Below are positions 27,076-36,278 of a stretch of DNA of 64,000 nt, in pieces (position 1 is the stretch's first letter; each line of letters opens with the position of its first letter). This DNA is from Microbacterium sp. AZCO (GTDB taxonomy: Bacteria; Actinomycetota; Actinomycetes; Actinomycetales; Microbacteriaceae): contig NZ_CP154857.1 of the NCBI RefSeq assembly GCF_039614715.1, positions 1,798,001 to 1,862,000 of the forward strand. The letters run 5' to 3'. The position numbers and the translations under genes were made by a program. Below the pieces are notes generated by a model. It was not told the DNA's origin. It saw only the letters and a list, made by a program, of their open reading frames with translations, and made no database searches.

Positions 27076-29952
27076 TCAGGCGAAGGCCTCGATCGGGGGG
27101 CACGCGCAGACGAGGTTGCGGTCGCCGTAGGCCTGGTCGATGCGGCGCACGGGCGGCCAGTACTTCGTCCGCACGAGCGACGGGATCGGGAAGACCGCGG
27201 TCTCGCGCGAGTACGGGTGCTCCCACTCCCCCGTGACGACCGTCTCGACGGTGTGCGGCGCGTTGACGAGCGGGTTGTCGTCGGCGGGCCACTCGCCCGC
27301 GGCGACGGCGGACGCCTCGGCGCGGATCGCGATCATCGCCTCGATGAAGCGCTCGATCTCGGCGAGGTCCTCCGACTCCGTCGGCTCGACCATGAGCGTG
27401 CCCGCGACGGGGAACGACATCGTCGGCGCGTGGAAGCCGTAGTCGATGAGGCGCTTGGCGACGTCGTCGACCGTGATCCCGGTCTCCTCGCGCAGCGGAC
27501 GCAGGTCGAGGATGCACTCGTGGGCGACGAGGCCGCCCTCCCCCGCGTACAGCACGGGGTAGTGGTCCTTGAGCCGCATGGCGATGTAGTTCGCGGCGAG
27601 CACCGCGGCCGCGGTGGCGTCCCGCAGGCCGGAGGCGCCCATCATCCGCAGGTAGGCCCACGAGATGGGCAGGATGCCGGCGGAGCCGTGCGGGGCCGAC
27701 GACACGGCGCCGCCCTGGAAGATGCCGCCCGCGTGGTCCTTGCGCTGCGAGAAGGGGTGCCCCGGCAGGAACGGCGCGAGGTGAGACTTCGCCGCGACGG
27801 GGCCGACGCCCGGTCCGCCGCCGCCGTGCGGGATCGCGAACGTCTTGTGCAGGTTGAGGTGCGACACGTCGCCCCCCAGGTCGCCGAAGCGGGCGAAGCC
27901 GAGCAGCGCATTGAGGTTCGCGCCGTCGACGTACACCTGTCCGCCCGCGTCGTGCACGGCCTGCGTGATCTCGAGCACGTCGTGCTCGTACACCCCGTGC
28001 GTCGAGGGGTACGTGATCATGAGCGCCGCGAGCGACGAGGCGTGCGTCGCGATCTTCGCGCGCAGGTCGTCCAGGTCGACGTTGCCCGCCTCATCGCATG
28101 CGACGACGACGACCTTCATGCCCGCGAGCACCGCGGAGGCGGCGTTCGTGCCGTGCGCCGACGACGGGATGAGGCACACCGTCCGGTCGGCCTCGCCGTT
28201 GGCGTGGTGGTAGCCCCGGATCGCCAGGAGCCCCGCGAGCTCGCCCTGCGAGCCGGCGTTCGGTTGCAGCGAGACGGCGTCGTACCCGGTGACCTCGGCG
28301 AGCCACACCTCGAGCTGCTCGATCATCGCGAGATAGCCGCGGACGTCGGCCTCGGGTGCGAACGGGTGCACGCGCGAGAACTCCGGCCACGACACGGCGG
28401 CCATCTCGGTCGCCGCGTTGAGCTTCATGGTGCACGAGCCGAGCGGGATCATGCCGCGGTCGAGGGCGTAGTCGCGGTCGGCGAGCTGCTTGAGGTACCG
28501 CATCATGGCCGTTTCGGACCGGTGGGAGTTGAAGACGGGGTGCGTCAGGAACTCCTCGACCCGGTTGAGCTCGACGGGCACCCCCGCGAGCGCGGCCGCG
28601 GAGCCGAACGGGATGTCGCGCACGTCGTGCTCGCCGGCCTCGGGCAGCCCGAACGCCCACGCAACGGCGGCGAGGTCGTCGGCGGTCGTCGTCTCGTCCA
28701 CCGAGATGCCGACGGTCGCGTCGTCGACCCAGTGCAGCTGGTACCCCTTCGACCGCGCGCGCTCGATGACGCGGTGCGACGGACCCGGCGTCACGACGCG
28801 GATCGTGTCGAAGAAGGAGTCCGAGACGAGGTGCAGGTCGTACTCGCGCAGCCGCTCGGCGAGCGCCTCCGCCTTCTGGGCGACGGAGGTCGCGATCGCG
28901 CGCAGCCCCGAGGGTCCGTGATACACGGCGTACATCGCGGCCATGACGGCGAGGAGCACCTGCGCGGTGCAGATGTTCGAGGTCGCCTTCTCCCGGCGGA
29001 TGTGCTGCTCCCGCGTCTGCAGCGACAGCCGGTAGGCGGGCTTGCCCGCGGCATCCACCGACACTCCGACGAGGCGCCCGGGAAGCTGACGCTCGAGCCC
29101 CGTCCGCACCGCCATGTAGCCCGCGTGCGGGCCGCCGAAGCCGAGCGGCACGCCGAAGCGCTGCGTCGTTCCCACGGCGATGTCGGCACCGAGCGACCCC
29201 GGCGACCGCAGGAGCGTGAGCGCGAGCAGGTCGGCCGCCGCGACGACGAGGCCTCCCGCGAGATGTGTCGCGTCGACGACACCGCTCGGGTCCCACACCC
29301 GCCCGGAGGCACCGGGGTACTGCACCATGGCACCGAAGAGCGCGTCCGGCAGAAGCCCGCCGCGCGCGAAGTCCACCTCGACGAGCTCGATGCCGACCGC
29401 GCCGGCCCGCGCGTGCAGCAGCGCCTTGGTCTGCGGCATCGCGTCGGCGTCGACGGCGAAGACGTTCGACGTGGACTTCGAGGCGCGCCGCGCGACGAGC
29501 ATCCCCTCCACGACCGCCGTGGACTCGTCGAGCATCGAGGCGTTGGCGGTGTCGAGACCGGTCAGGTCGGTCACCATCGTCTGGAAGTTGATGAGCGCCT
29601 CGAGGCGCCCCTGCGAGATCTCGGGCTGATACGGCGTGTACGCGGTGTACCAGGACGGGTTCTCGAGCACGTTGCGCGCGATGACCGACGGCGTGAACGT
29701 GTCGTAGTAGCCGAGGCCGATCATCGGCCGCGCCTGGCGGTTCTGCGAAGCGAGCGCGCGCAGCTCCGCGAGCGCCTCCGCCTCGGTGGCGGCGGGCGGG
29801 ATGTCGGTCGTCTCACGCGCGGTCACATGGATGGATGCCGGCACCGCGCGCTTCACGAGCTCGTCGACGCTGTCGTATCCGAGCGCGTCGAGCATGACCC
29901 GCTGCGCCGCGGCATCCGTGCCGATGTGACGTTCCTGGAAGGTCCCCGTCAT
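27076..29952 (-). CDS. gcvP: Glycine decarboxylase, P protein
   Basis: 958 residues from ATG 29952 (a GTG one codon earlier also fits), the fused long form. PLP lysine region [20 protein letters not shown] (about 700), [13 protein letters not shown], and N-terminal RHIGTD are hallmarks. It decarboxylates glycine and passes the aminomethyl group to lipoyl-GcvH. Start overlaps the gcvH stop (TGATG), so the three gcv genes form one tightly coupled operon controlled by the glycine riboswitch upstream of gcvT. Confidence 0.96.
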   Translation of the reverse strand: MTGTFQERHIGTDAAAQRVMLDALGYDSVDELVKRAVPASIHVTARETTDIPPAATEAEALAELRALASQNRQARPMIGLGYYDTFTPSVIARNVLENPSWYTAYTPYQPEISQGRLEALINFQTMVTDLTGLDTANASMLDESTAVVEGMLVARRASKSTSNVFAVDADAMPQTKALLHARAGAVGIELVEVDFARGGLLPDALFGAMVQYPGASGRVWDPSGVVDATHLAGGLVVAAADLLALTLLRSPGSLGADIAVGTTQRFGVPLGFGGPHAGYMAVRTGLERQLPGRLVGVSVDAAGKPAYRLSLQTREQHIRREKATSNICTAQVLLAVMAAMYAVYHGPSGLRAIATSVAQKAEALAERLREYDLHLVSDSFFDTIRVVTPGPSHRVIERARSKGYQLHWVDDATVGISVDETTTADDLAAVAWAFGLPEAGEHDVRDIPFGSAAALAGVPVELNRVEEFLTHPVFNSHRSETAMMRYLKQLADRDYALDRGMIPLGSCTMKLNAATEMAAVSWPEFSRVHPFAPEADVRGYLAMIEQLEVWLAEVTGYDAVSLQPNAGSQGELAGLLAIRGYHHANGEADRTVCLIPSSAHGTNAASAVLAGMKVVVVACDEAGNVDLDDLRAKIATHASSLAALMITYPSTHGVYEHDVLEITQAVHDAGGQVYVDGANLNALLGFARFGDLGGDVSHLNLHKTFAIPHGGGGPGVGPVAAKSHLAPFLPGHPFSQRKDHAGGIFQGGAVSSAPHGSAGILPISWAYLRMMGASGLRDATAAAVLAANYIAMRLKDHYPVLYAGEGGLVAHECILDLRPLREETGITVDDVAKRLIDYGFHAPTMSFPVAGTLMVEPTESEDLAEIERFIEAMIAIRAEASAVAAGEWPADDNPLVNAPHTVETVVTGEWEHPYSRETAVFPIPSLVRTKYWPPVRRIDQAYGDRNLVCACPPIEAFA

Positions 29953-30332
29953 CACGCGCCTTCGGTCAGCGCGACATACGCCGCGCGGTCGAGCAGCCCG
30001 TCGAGGGCGGAGGCGTCGACCCGGAGCTTCACGAGCCAGCCGTCGCCGAACGGGTCGGAGTTGACGAGTGAGGGGTCGTCGACGACGGCGTCGTTGATCG
30101 CGACGACGTCACCGGTGAGCGGCGCGTAGAGCTCTCCGACGGACTTGGTCGACTCGATCTCGCCGCACACCTGACCGGCCGTGACGCCCGAGTCGACGCC
30201 GGGGAGGTCGACGAACACGACGTCGCCGAGCTTGTCGGCGGCGAAGTCGGTGATGCCGACCGTCGCCACGTCGCCGTCGAGCGCGATCCACTCGTGCTCC
30301 TCGGTGTACTTGAGGCTGTCGAGATCGGTCAT
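29952..30332 (-). CDS. gcvH: Glycine cleavage system H protein
   Basis: 126 residues. Lipoyl-lysine motif [12 protein letters not shown] (Lys about 63) in the typical beta-barrel sequence, with N-terminal YTEEHEWI. It shuttles the methylamine group among P, T and L proteins. ATGA overlap with gcvT and TGATG overlap with gcvP. Confidence 0.97.
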   Translation of the reverse strand: MTDLDSLKYTEEHEWIALDGDVATVGITDFAADKLGDVVFVDLPGVDSGVTAGQVCGEIESTKSVGELYAPLTGDVVAINDAVVDDPSLVNSDPFGDGWLVKLRVDASALDGLLDRAAYVALTEGA

Positions 30333-31456
30333 TTGGTCCTCCTGTAGAAGGGAAGGGCGGTCACGGTCGCGGGGATGCGCGTGCCTCGCACGTCGATGGT
30401 GAGTTCGGTTCCGGGGGCGCTCACCGTTGGTGAGACGAAGGCCATGGCGATGGGATGCCCGAGGGTCGGGCTGAGCGCACCGCTCGTGATCTCGCCGACC
30501 CGCGTGTCACCGTCGAACACGCCGTAGCCGGCGCGGCCGGCGCGCCTGCCCTCAGCGGTGAGTCCGACGAGCACGGGCGCGGCGTCGAGGTCGACGGCGG
30601 AGAGGCCCTCCTTGCCGACGAACTGGTCCTTCGCGTCGACGACGACGCGGCCGAGGCCCGCCTGGGCGGGGACGACGTCGAGCGAGAGCTCGTGACCGTA
30701 CAGCGGCATGCCCGCCTCGAGGCGCAGGGTGTCGCGGGCGGCGAGGCCGGCCGGGACGAGGTCATGGTCGGCGCCGGCGCGGAGCAGCGCTCCCCACAGC
30801 GACGAGGCGTCGTCCCAGCGGACGAAGATCTCGAAGCCGTCCTCGCCCGTGTAGCCGGTGCGCCCGATGTGGACGGGAGAAGGCTCGGCACCGGGCTCGC
30901 GGGTGAACGACGCGTGGGTCATCCGGTAGTACTTCAGGTCGTCGAGCGAGGTCGAGTAGCCGGTGAGCTCGGGCGTGGCCTCGAGGATCTCCTGCGACGC
31001 CGGACCCTGCACCGCGACGAGCGCGATGCGCTCCGTCCAGTCCTCGACGCTCACGTCGAACGCGCCCCGACGGGCGGAGAGCGCCTCGGCGACGGCATCC
31101 CTGTTCCCCGCATTCGCGACCACGATGAAGCGGTCCGGATGCTGGCAGTAGACGATGACGTCGTCGACGATGCCGCCCGAGGCGTCGAGCACGAGGCTGT
31201 ACTTCGCCTGATCGTCGGCGAGCACGGAGAGTCGACCGGCGAGCGCGTAGTCGAGGAACTCCCCCGCCTGCGGCCCCTCGACGACGAACTCGGCCATGTG
31301 CGAGATGTCGAAGAGGCCCGCGGACCGGCGCACCGCGTGGTGCTCGGCGAGGTCGGACGTGTAGCGCACGGGCATCGCCCACCCGCCGAAGTCGGTGAAG
31401 GAGGCGCCGAGGGCCTCGTGATGGGCTCGGAGCGGGGTGTAGCGGGGGTCGGACAT
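30329..31456 (-). CDS. gcvT: Aminomethyltransferase (glycine cleavage T protein)
   Basis: 375 residues. Motifs [10 protein letters not shown] (about 20-30), [11 protein letters not shown], the folate-binding [13 protein letters not shown] (about 190) and [16 protein letters not shown] are all present. It releases ammonia and transfers the one-carbon unit to tetrahydrofolate. First gene of gcvTHP; the mRNA leader holds a tandem glycine aptamer. The L protein (dihydrolipoyl dehydrogenase) is not in the window. Confidence 0.96.
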   Translation of the reverse strand: MSDPRYTPLRAHHEALGASFTDFGGWAMPVRYTSDLAEHHAVRRSAGLFDISHMAEFVVEGPQAGEFLDYALAGRLSVLADDQAKYSLVLDASGGIVDDVIVYCQHPDRFIVVANAGNRDAVAEALSARRGAFDVSVEDWTERIALVAVQGPASQEILEATPELTGYSTSLDDLKYYRMTHASFTREPGAEPSPVHIGRTGYTGEDGFEIFVRWDDASSLWGALLRAGADHDLVPAGLAARDTLRLEAGMPLYGHELSLDVVPAQAGLGRVVVDAKDQFVGKEGLSAVDLDAAPVLVGLTAEGRRAGRAGYGVFDGDTRVGEITSGALSPTLGHPIAMAFVSPTVSAPGTELTIDVRGTRIPATVTALPFYRRTK

Positions 31457-31511
31457 GAGTTCTCCCGGTCTGCGGACGGGCGGATGCCGACGAGCGGCAT
31501 CCGAGGAACTC

Positions 31512-31690
31512 CCCCTCTGTCATGGACCTGAGAGTTTCACCCGGCATCCGGGGATGCAGGGCTTTCACCGTCGGCGGGTGCCGAAGCACCTCTTTCCAGA
31601 GCGGCCGGACGTGGGCGGTACGCGGACCTGAGAGATTGGCGGGGAGGCTTGCTCCTTCGGTGCCCGGTCAGAAACCGGGACTCTCCCGCA
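31512..31690 (-). promoter_or_regulatory. Tandem glycine riboswitch
   Basis: Read on the minus strand, two aptamers follow one another. The first opens with GCGGGAGAG, contains CCGAAGGAGCAA and closes with ATCTCTCAGGTCC (31639-31624 region). The second opens around GCTCTGGAAAGAGG, contains CGCCGACGG and closes with AACTCTCAGGTCC (31538-31524 region). These are the conserved elements of both halves of the gcvT glycine riboswitch. The leader then runs 55 nt to the gcvT ATG. Glycine is expected to turn on the operon; the exact expression platform is not evident. Confidence 0.93.
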
Positions 31691-31821
31691 CACGTCATGC
31701 GGCCTTCTTCAGTTGCGGGTACAGCATATCCGGCGAGCCCGGTTCTGACCGTTTCCTTGTGCAACGGGAACGGGAGGCCCGATCCTGGGACGGGGATGCG
31801 TCGCCGAGACGTCGAGGGATC

Positions 31822-32847
31822 ATGAGAACCGACAGGACACCCACGCTCCACCGTCGCCCGGCACGCCGCATCGGCGTGGCCGTCGGCGTCGCACTGACAC
31901 TCGCTCTGGGCGCCGGCATCATGCCGGCTCCGGCCTTCGCCGCGCAGCAGGCCTCCGTATCCACCGGCGCGCGGCCTGCGACCGACGCGCCGCCGATCCC
32001 CTTCGTCCCGACGCCCACGATCACGGGCTACCCGGGAGTCGGCTACACGCTGACGGTCGTGCCCGGACCGTGGCCGGAGAAGACGCGCATCTCGTACGTC
32101 TGGCTCGCCGACGGGAAGCCGCTCGTGCGCGTCCCTTCCACGACGCTCACGCTCGAGCCCGCGCAGATCGGCAAGCGCATCTCGGTCACGGTCATCGGCG
32201 TCAAGAGCGGCTACGCCGTGACGACCCGGACGAGCCTGCCCACGGCGCCGGTCGTGGGACCGAACACGACGCCGTCGGCGCCGATCATCACCTCGACCGT
32301 GACGGATCGCGACACCCGGTCGATCACCGTGACGTGGAAGCCGGGGCCTCCGGGAACCTCCCCCATCACGGGATGGATCGTGGCGCGGAGCGGCGCGGGA
32401 ACGGGTCCCGACGGGCCGCTCCAGCGCGAACTCCCCGCCGACGCCCGGAGCATCGTCTTCGACTCCCTGATCCCCGACCTCCTCTACAAGATCTCCGTGA
32501 CAGCGGTCAGCGCCGCGGGGCCGGGCCCCGCCGCTCAGACCTCGGCCATCGTTCCGCCGCGTCCGATGCAGCCGGGCGCGGCGACGATCGTCGGCAGCCC
32601 CACGCCGTTTTCGACCCTCAGGGTGGACGTGGGCGCGTGGGTTCCGGCCGACGCGGACTTCCGCTACGAGTGGTGGCGCAACAATCGCCGGATCTTCGCC
32701 TGGAGCGAGAACTACTGGCAGGTCGCCCCGAGCGATCTCGGCGCGACCTTCTTCGTGGTCGTGCGTGCCGAGAAGCGCCCGCTGTGGGCGAGCGGCTACG
32801 CGCAGACGGACGCCGTGGTGATCGTGTCGGGCCCGCCGGGCGACTGA
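31822..32847 (+). CDS. Secreted protein with Ig-like and fibronectin III domains
   Basis: 341 residues. Signal peptide ending about APAFAAQ (residue 40). Residues about 60-135 and 265-335 are a pair of Ig-like repeats of the type found in actinobacterial exoproteins (YTLTVVPGPWPEKTRISYVWLADGKPL split across the first; FRYEWWRNNRRIFAW in the second). A fibronectin type III domain lies between (PSAPIITSTV...TVTWKPGPPGTSPITGWIV). No enzyme domain or sortase motif is visible, so it may be a wall-associated or binding protein. Ribosome site GAGGGA precedes ATG 31822. Confidence 0.7.
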   Translation: MRTDRTPTLHRRPARRIGVAVGVALTLALGAGIMPAPAFAAQQASVSTGARPATDAPPIPFVPTPTITGYPGVGYTLTVVPGPWPEKTRISYVWLADGKPLVRVPSTTLTLEPAQIGKRISVTVIGVKSGYAVTTRTSLPTAPVVGPNTTPSAPIITSTVTDRDTRSITVTWKPGPPGTSPITGWIVARSGAGTGPDGPLQRELPADARSIVFDSLIPDLLYKISVTAVSAAGPGPAAQTSAIVPPRPMQPGAATIVGSPTPFSTLRVDVGAWVPADADFRYEWWRNNRRIFAWSENYWQVAPSDLGATFFVVVRAEKRPLWASGYAQTDAVVIVSGPPGD

Positions 32848-32875
32848 TCCCGGCGGCGGCTGCGTGGCGCGCCGT

Positions 32876-34051
32876 TCAGCCTGTGCAGGCGCCGGTCGAG
32901 ACGGCGCGCTCGAGAGACGGCGCCTCGGTCGCGACGGGGTCGAGCTCGGCCATCGTCATGGCGTAGCCGCGGGTGTCGTCGGTCTCGCCGCGCGCGAACA
33001 CGATGCCGGCGACGACGCCGTCGTCGGTGAGGAGCGGTCCACCGGAGTTGCCCGGCCGGACGGCGGCCTCGAGGGAGTAGATCTCCCTCGGATCGGTGCT
33101 GTCGGAGTAGATGTCGGGCATCTCCACCGTGCCCGTCGAGAGCACGCTCGCGTTCGTCTGCGTGAACGGCCCGCCGTACGGGTAGCCCTGCACGACGGCG
33201 GTCGCACCCGCCGCGAGAGTGCGGCCCAGCCGGAGAGGCGCGGCATCCAGTCCGTCGACCGCGATGACGGCGAGGTCGTTGACGGGGTCGAAGTAGACGA
33301 TCCGGCCCTCACGCGCCTCGGCGCCCGGCACCTCGACGACGGGAGCGTCGACGCCCGCGACGACGTGGGCGTTTGTCACGACCCGATCGCGCGCGACGAC
33401 GAAGCCGGATCCGGTCGAGCTGATCCCGCACGCGTAGGCCGTTCCGGATACGCGGACGACGGATGCCGCGGCCCGCGTGAGATCGGGATCGGAGAGGTCG
33501 ACGGGGGCCTGCGTCGGGGCCGACACTCCCCCGAGCAGATCGCCGAACCGCGGGAGCGCGTCGTCGAGGACGATCGAGCGCAGCTGCGCGAGCGCCTCCG
33601 CGACGGGCGGCGGCGTGAGCCGGTCGATCGCGCGGAGCACCTGCGACGACGCCACCGCGGGGGCGAGGAGCGGCCCGCCCGTCGCCGTGATCGTCGAGCC
33701 GACGAGCGAGACGGCGAGCGCCGCCACGATGAGGCTCGCGATCGACCCCAGCACCCGGTCGACGGCCCGGAGGGGCCGGCTGCGATCGACGCCCCTCCGC
33801 AGCGCGGCGCCGACGGCACCGCCGATCGCTCCGCCGAGCCCCAGGAGGAGGAGGACGAGGAGAAGGACGACGAGCGGCCGCCACTCCTGCCACGGCCACG
33901 CGTCGTTGACGATGGGCGCGAGCCAGTAGGCGGCGATTCCGCCCCCGATGAGCCCGATGAGCGTCCCGGCGCTCGCGAGGAGACCGCGCTGGGCGCCCGC
34001 GAGCACGGCGAGGATCAGCACGGCGATCAGCACGACGTCGACGACGACCAC
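32876..34051 (-). CDS. marP: MarP-type membrane-anchored serine protease
   Basis: 391 residues. An N-terminal CvpA-like region with four helices (about 1-115) is followed by a trypsin-like domain with NAHVVAG (His about 229), DLAVIAVDG (Asp about 260) and VRPGNSGGPLL (Ser about 335). Two cysteines, ACGIS near the start of the protease domain and ACTG at the very end, could form the redox-sensitive disulphide known in mycobacterial MarP, which protects against acid and oxidative stress. Cell location: membrane with the protease outside. Confidence 0.88.
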   Translation of the reverse strand: MVVVDVVLIAVLILAVLAGAQRGLLASAGTLIGLIGGGIAAYWLAPIVNDAWPWQEWRPLVVLLLVLLLLGLGGAIGGAVGAALRRGVDRSRPLRAVDRVLGSIASLIVAALAVSLVGSTITATGGPLLAPAVASSQVLRAIDRLTPPPVAEALAQLRSIVLDDALPRFGDLLGGVSAPTQAPVDLSDPDLTRAAASVVRVSGTAYACGISSTGSGFVVARDRVVTNAHVVAGVDAPVVEVPGAEAREGRIVYFDPVNDLAVIAVDGLDAAPLRLGRTLAAGATAVVQGYPYGGPFTQTNASVLSTGTVEMPDIYSDSTDPREIYSLEAAVRPGNSGGPLLTDDGVVAGIVFARGETDDTRGYAMTMAELDPVATEAPSLERAVSTGACTG

Positions 34052-34122
34052 CCCGACCCCTTCCCGGACGCCGAAGTGTCAGGTTACGCGGCGATCCTGG
34101 ATCGGTCCTTGAGCGACGCGGT

Positions 34123-34152
34123 TTGGTGTTCGTGTCGGAATGACTCTAAGAT
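34123..34152 (+). promoter_or_regulatory. Promoter of the NAD operon
   Basis: TTGGTG (34123-34128), 18-bp spacer, TAAGAT (34147-34152). The -10 box overlaps the left arm of the operator. Confidence 0.6.
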
Positions 34153-34173
34153 GAACAGCGTTAGTTAGAGTCA
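34141..34173. promoter_or_regulatory. Probable NrtR operator
   Basis: Perfect 9-bp inverted repeat TGACTCTAA (34141-34149) and TTAGAGTCA (34165-34173), separated by 15 bp and ending 2 nt before the start codon of the Nudix regulator at 34176. Location over the -10 box and start is right for repression of the NAD synthesis operon when NAD derivatives are plentiful. Confidence 0.75.
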
Positions 34174-34175
34174 GC

Positions 34176-34916
34176 ATGACAAAAACAACCATGACCCCAG
34201 CCGAGACCACGGACGACTCCGCGGACGACGTCACGCGCGTCGCCGTGTCGACCGTGATCTTCAGCCTGCGCCGCGAGCCGGCGACCGACGCTCCGTCGCT
34301 GGTCCTGCCGCTCGTCCGTCGCACGCGCGATCCCTACGAGGGGCTCTGGGCGCTCCCGGGCGGATGGCTCGACGTCGCCGAGAGTCTCGATGCCGCGGCA
34401 TCCCGGACCCTCTCCGAGACCACAGGACTCGCGCCCAGCTATCTCGAGCAGCTCTATGCCTTCGGGGCCACCGACCGGTCGCCCTCGCGCGTCGTCTCGA
34501 TCGTCTACTGGGCGCTGCTGCGCGCCGACGCCGCCTCGACCGAGCTGATCGACCGCACCAAGGATGCACCCGACAATGTCGCGTGGTTCGACGCGGCATC
34601 CCTCCCCCGTCTCGCCTTCGATCACAACGAGATCGTCGACTACGCGCTGTGGCGCCTGCGCAACAAGGTCGGCTACAGCCGCATCGCGCACGGTCTGCTC
34701 GCCGACGAGTTCACGCTCGCCGACCTTCGAGATGTGTACGAGTCGATCCTCGGCCGCCGCCTCGACCCCGCGAACTTCCGCCGCCAGGTGGAGAACTCGG
34801 GAACCCTCATCCCGACCGACCGCTTCCGCACGGGAAGCCACCGACCGGCCCGCCTCTACCGCTACAACCGGGACGTCGAGCTCGCCGAACGCGGCCCGCT
34901 CTCCGTCCGCCACTGA
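34176..34916 (+). CDS. nrtR: NrtR-type Nudix transcriptional regulator of NAD synthesis
   Basis: 246 residues. Nudix-like domain (about 20-150, WALPGGWLDVAESLDAAASRTLSETTGL) in which the catalytic Nudix box is altered: the REExxEE core reads RTLSETTG, consistent with ligand sensing rather than hydrolysis. A C-terminal winged helix (about 165-230; FTLADLRDVYESILGRRLD, NFRRQVENSGTLIPT) binds DNA. First gene of nrtR-nadA-nadB-nadC-desulfurase, with an inverted repeat over its own promoter, so it probably regulates its own operon in response to ADP-ribose/NAD. Confidence 0.9.
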   Translation: MTKTTMTPAETTDDSADDVTRVAVSTVIFSLRREPATDAPSLVLPLVRRTRDPYEGLWALPGGWLDVAESLDAAASRTLSETTGLAPSYLEQLYAFGATDRSPSRVVSIVYWALLRADAASTELIDRTKDAPDNVAWFDAASLPRLAFDHNEIVDYALWRLRNKVGYSRIAHGLLADEFTLADLRDVYESILGRRLDPANFRRQVENSGTLIPTDRFRTGSHRPARLYRYNRDVELAERGPLSVRH

Positions 34917-34928
34917 ATCGAGTCCGAC

Positions 34929-36278
34929 ATGCCCGCTGTCAACATCACGCTTCAGCCCCGCCCCATCGACCCCTCGGTCGACCACGAGATCCAGGCGATC
35001 GTCTCGGGAGCCTCGGACGGGGCGACCTGCAACACCGACCTCGCGGCCGGGCCGTGGGACTTCGACATCCGCCCGGGCTACGGCCCGGGCGCCTCGATGG
35101 GCGACGTCATCCCCACGGGGTCGCCCCGCCAGGGCGAGCTTCCGCAGGAGTATCGGGATGCCTCGGCCGACGACCTCGACGCACGCATCCGCGCCGCCAA
35201 GGCGACGCTGGGCGAGCGCGTCGTGATCCTCGGGCACTTCTACCAGCGCGAGGAGGTCGTGCAGCACGCGGACTACGTGGGCGACTCGTTCCAGCTCGCC
35301 AACGCGGCGCTCGAGCACCCCGAGGCCGAGGCGATCGTCTTCTGCGGCGTGCACTTCATGGCCGAGACCGCCGACCTGCTGTCCCGCCCCGAGCAGGCCG
35401 TGATCCTGCCCAACCTCGCGGCGGGCTGCTCCATGGCCGACATGGCCGACATCGACGAGGTCGAGGAGTGCTGGGAGCAGCTCGAGGAGATCTACGGCGA
35501 CATGGCGGCGGTGGATGCCGATGGCCTCGTCCCCGTCATCCCGGTCACGTACATGAACTCGTCGGCGGCCATCAAGGGGTTCGTCGGCCGCCACGGCGGG
35601 ATCGTCTGCACGTCGTCGAATGCGCGGACGGTGCTCGAATGGGCCTTCCAGCGCGGACGCCGCGTGCTCTTCTTCCCCGACCAGCACCTCGGTCGCAACA
35701 CGGCGAAGGCGATGGGCGTGCCGCTCGAGCAGATGCCGATGTGGAACCCCCACAAGCCGCTCGGCGGCTCGTCGGCCTCCGAGCTGGCCGACGCCCGGGT
35801 CATCCTGTGGCACGGCTTCTGCTCGGTCCACCGCCGCTTCTCGGTCGACCAGATCGACAAGGCGCGCGCCGAGCACCCCGGTGTGCGGGTCATCGTGCAC
35901 CCCGAGTGCCCGATGGCGGTCGTGGATGCCGCGGATGAGTCGGGCTCGACCGACTACATCCGCCGCGCCATCGAGGGAGCCACCGAGCCGACCACGTTCG
36001 CGATCGGCACGGAGGTCAACCTCGTGCAGCGCCTCGCCGCCGACAACCCGCAGCACTCGATCTTCTGCCTGGACCCCGTCGTCTGCCCGTGCTCGACGAT
36101 GTACCGCATCCACCCCGGATACCTCGCGTGGGTGCTCGAGGGCCTCGTGAAGGGCGAAGTGCTGAACCGCATCACCGTGCCGGCCGACGTCGCCGATCCC
36201 GCGCGCCTCGCTCTCGAGCGGATGCTCGCGGCCAAGCCTCCGGCAGCGCCGGCCGCGGATTGGGAGAACGCCTCATGA
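34929..36278 (+). CDS. nadA: Quinolinate synthase A
   Basis: 449 residues. Four-iron cluster ligands are expected among FCGVHFMAE, NLAAGCSMAD, HPECPMA and VVCPCSTM. GHFYQREEVVQHADYVGDS is the substrate-binding segment. It condenses iminoaspartate with dihydroxyacetone phosphate to quinolinate. Followed by nadB with an ATGA overlap. The N-terminal ~85 residues are longer than the short E. coli form but typical of actinobacteria. Confidence 0.96.
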   Translation: MPAVNITLQPRPIDPSVDHEIQAIVSGASDGATCNTDLAAGPWDFDIRPGYGPGASMGDVIPTGSPRQGELPQEYRDASADDLDARIRAAKATLGERVVILGHFYQREEVVQHADYVGDSFQLANAALEHPEAEAIVFCGVHFMAETADLLSRPEQAVILPNLAAGCSMADMADIDEVEECWEQLEEIYGDMAAVDADGLVPVIPVTYMNSSAAIKGFVGRHGGIVCTSSNARTVLEWAFQRGRRVLFFPDQHLGRNTAKAMGVPLEQMPMWNPHKPLGGSSASELADARVILWHGFCSVHRRFSVDQIDKARAEHPGVRVIVHPECPMAVVDAADESGSTDYIRRAIEGATEPTTFAIGTEVNLVQRLAADNPQHSIFCLDPVVCPCSTMYRIHPGYLAWVLEGLVKGEVLNRITVPADVADPARLALERMLAAKPPAAPAADWENAS

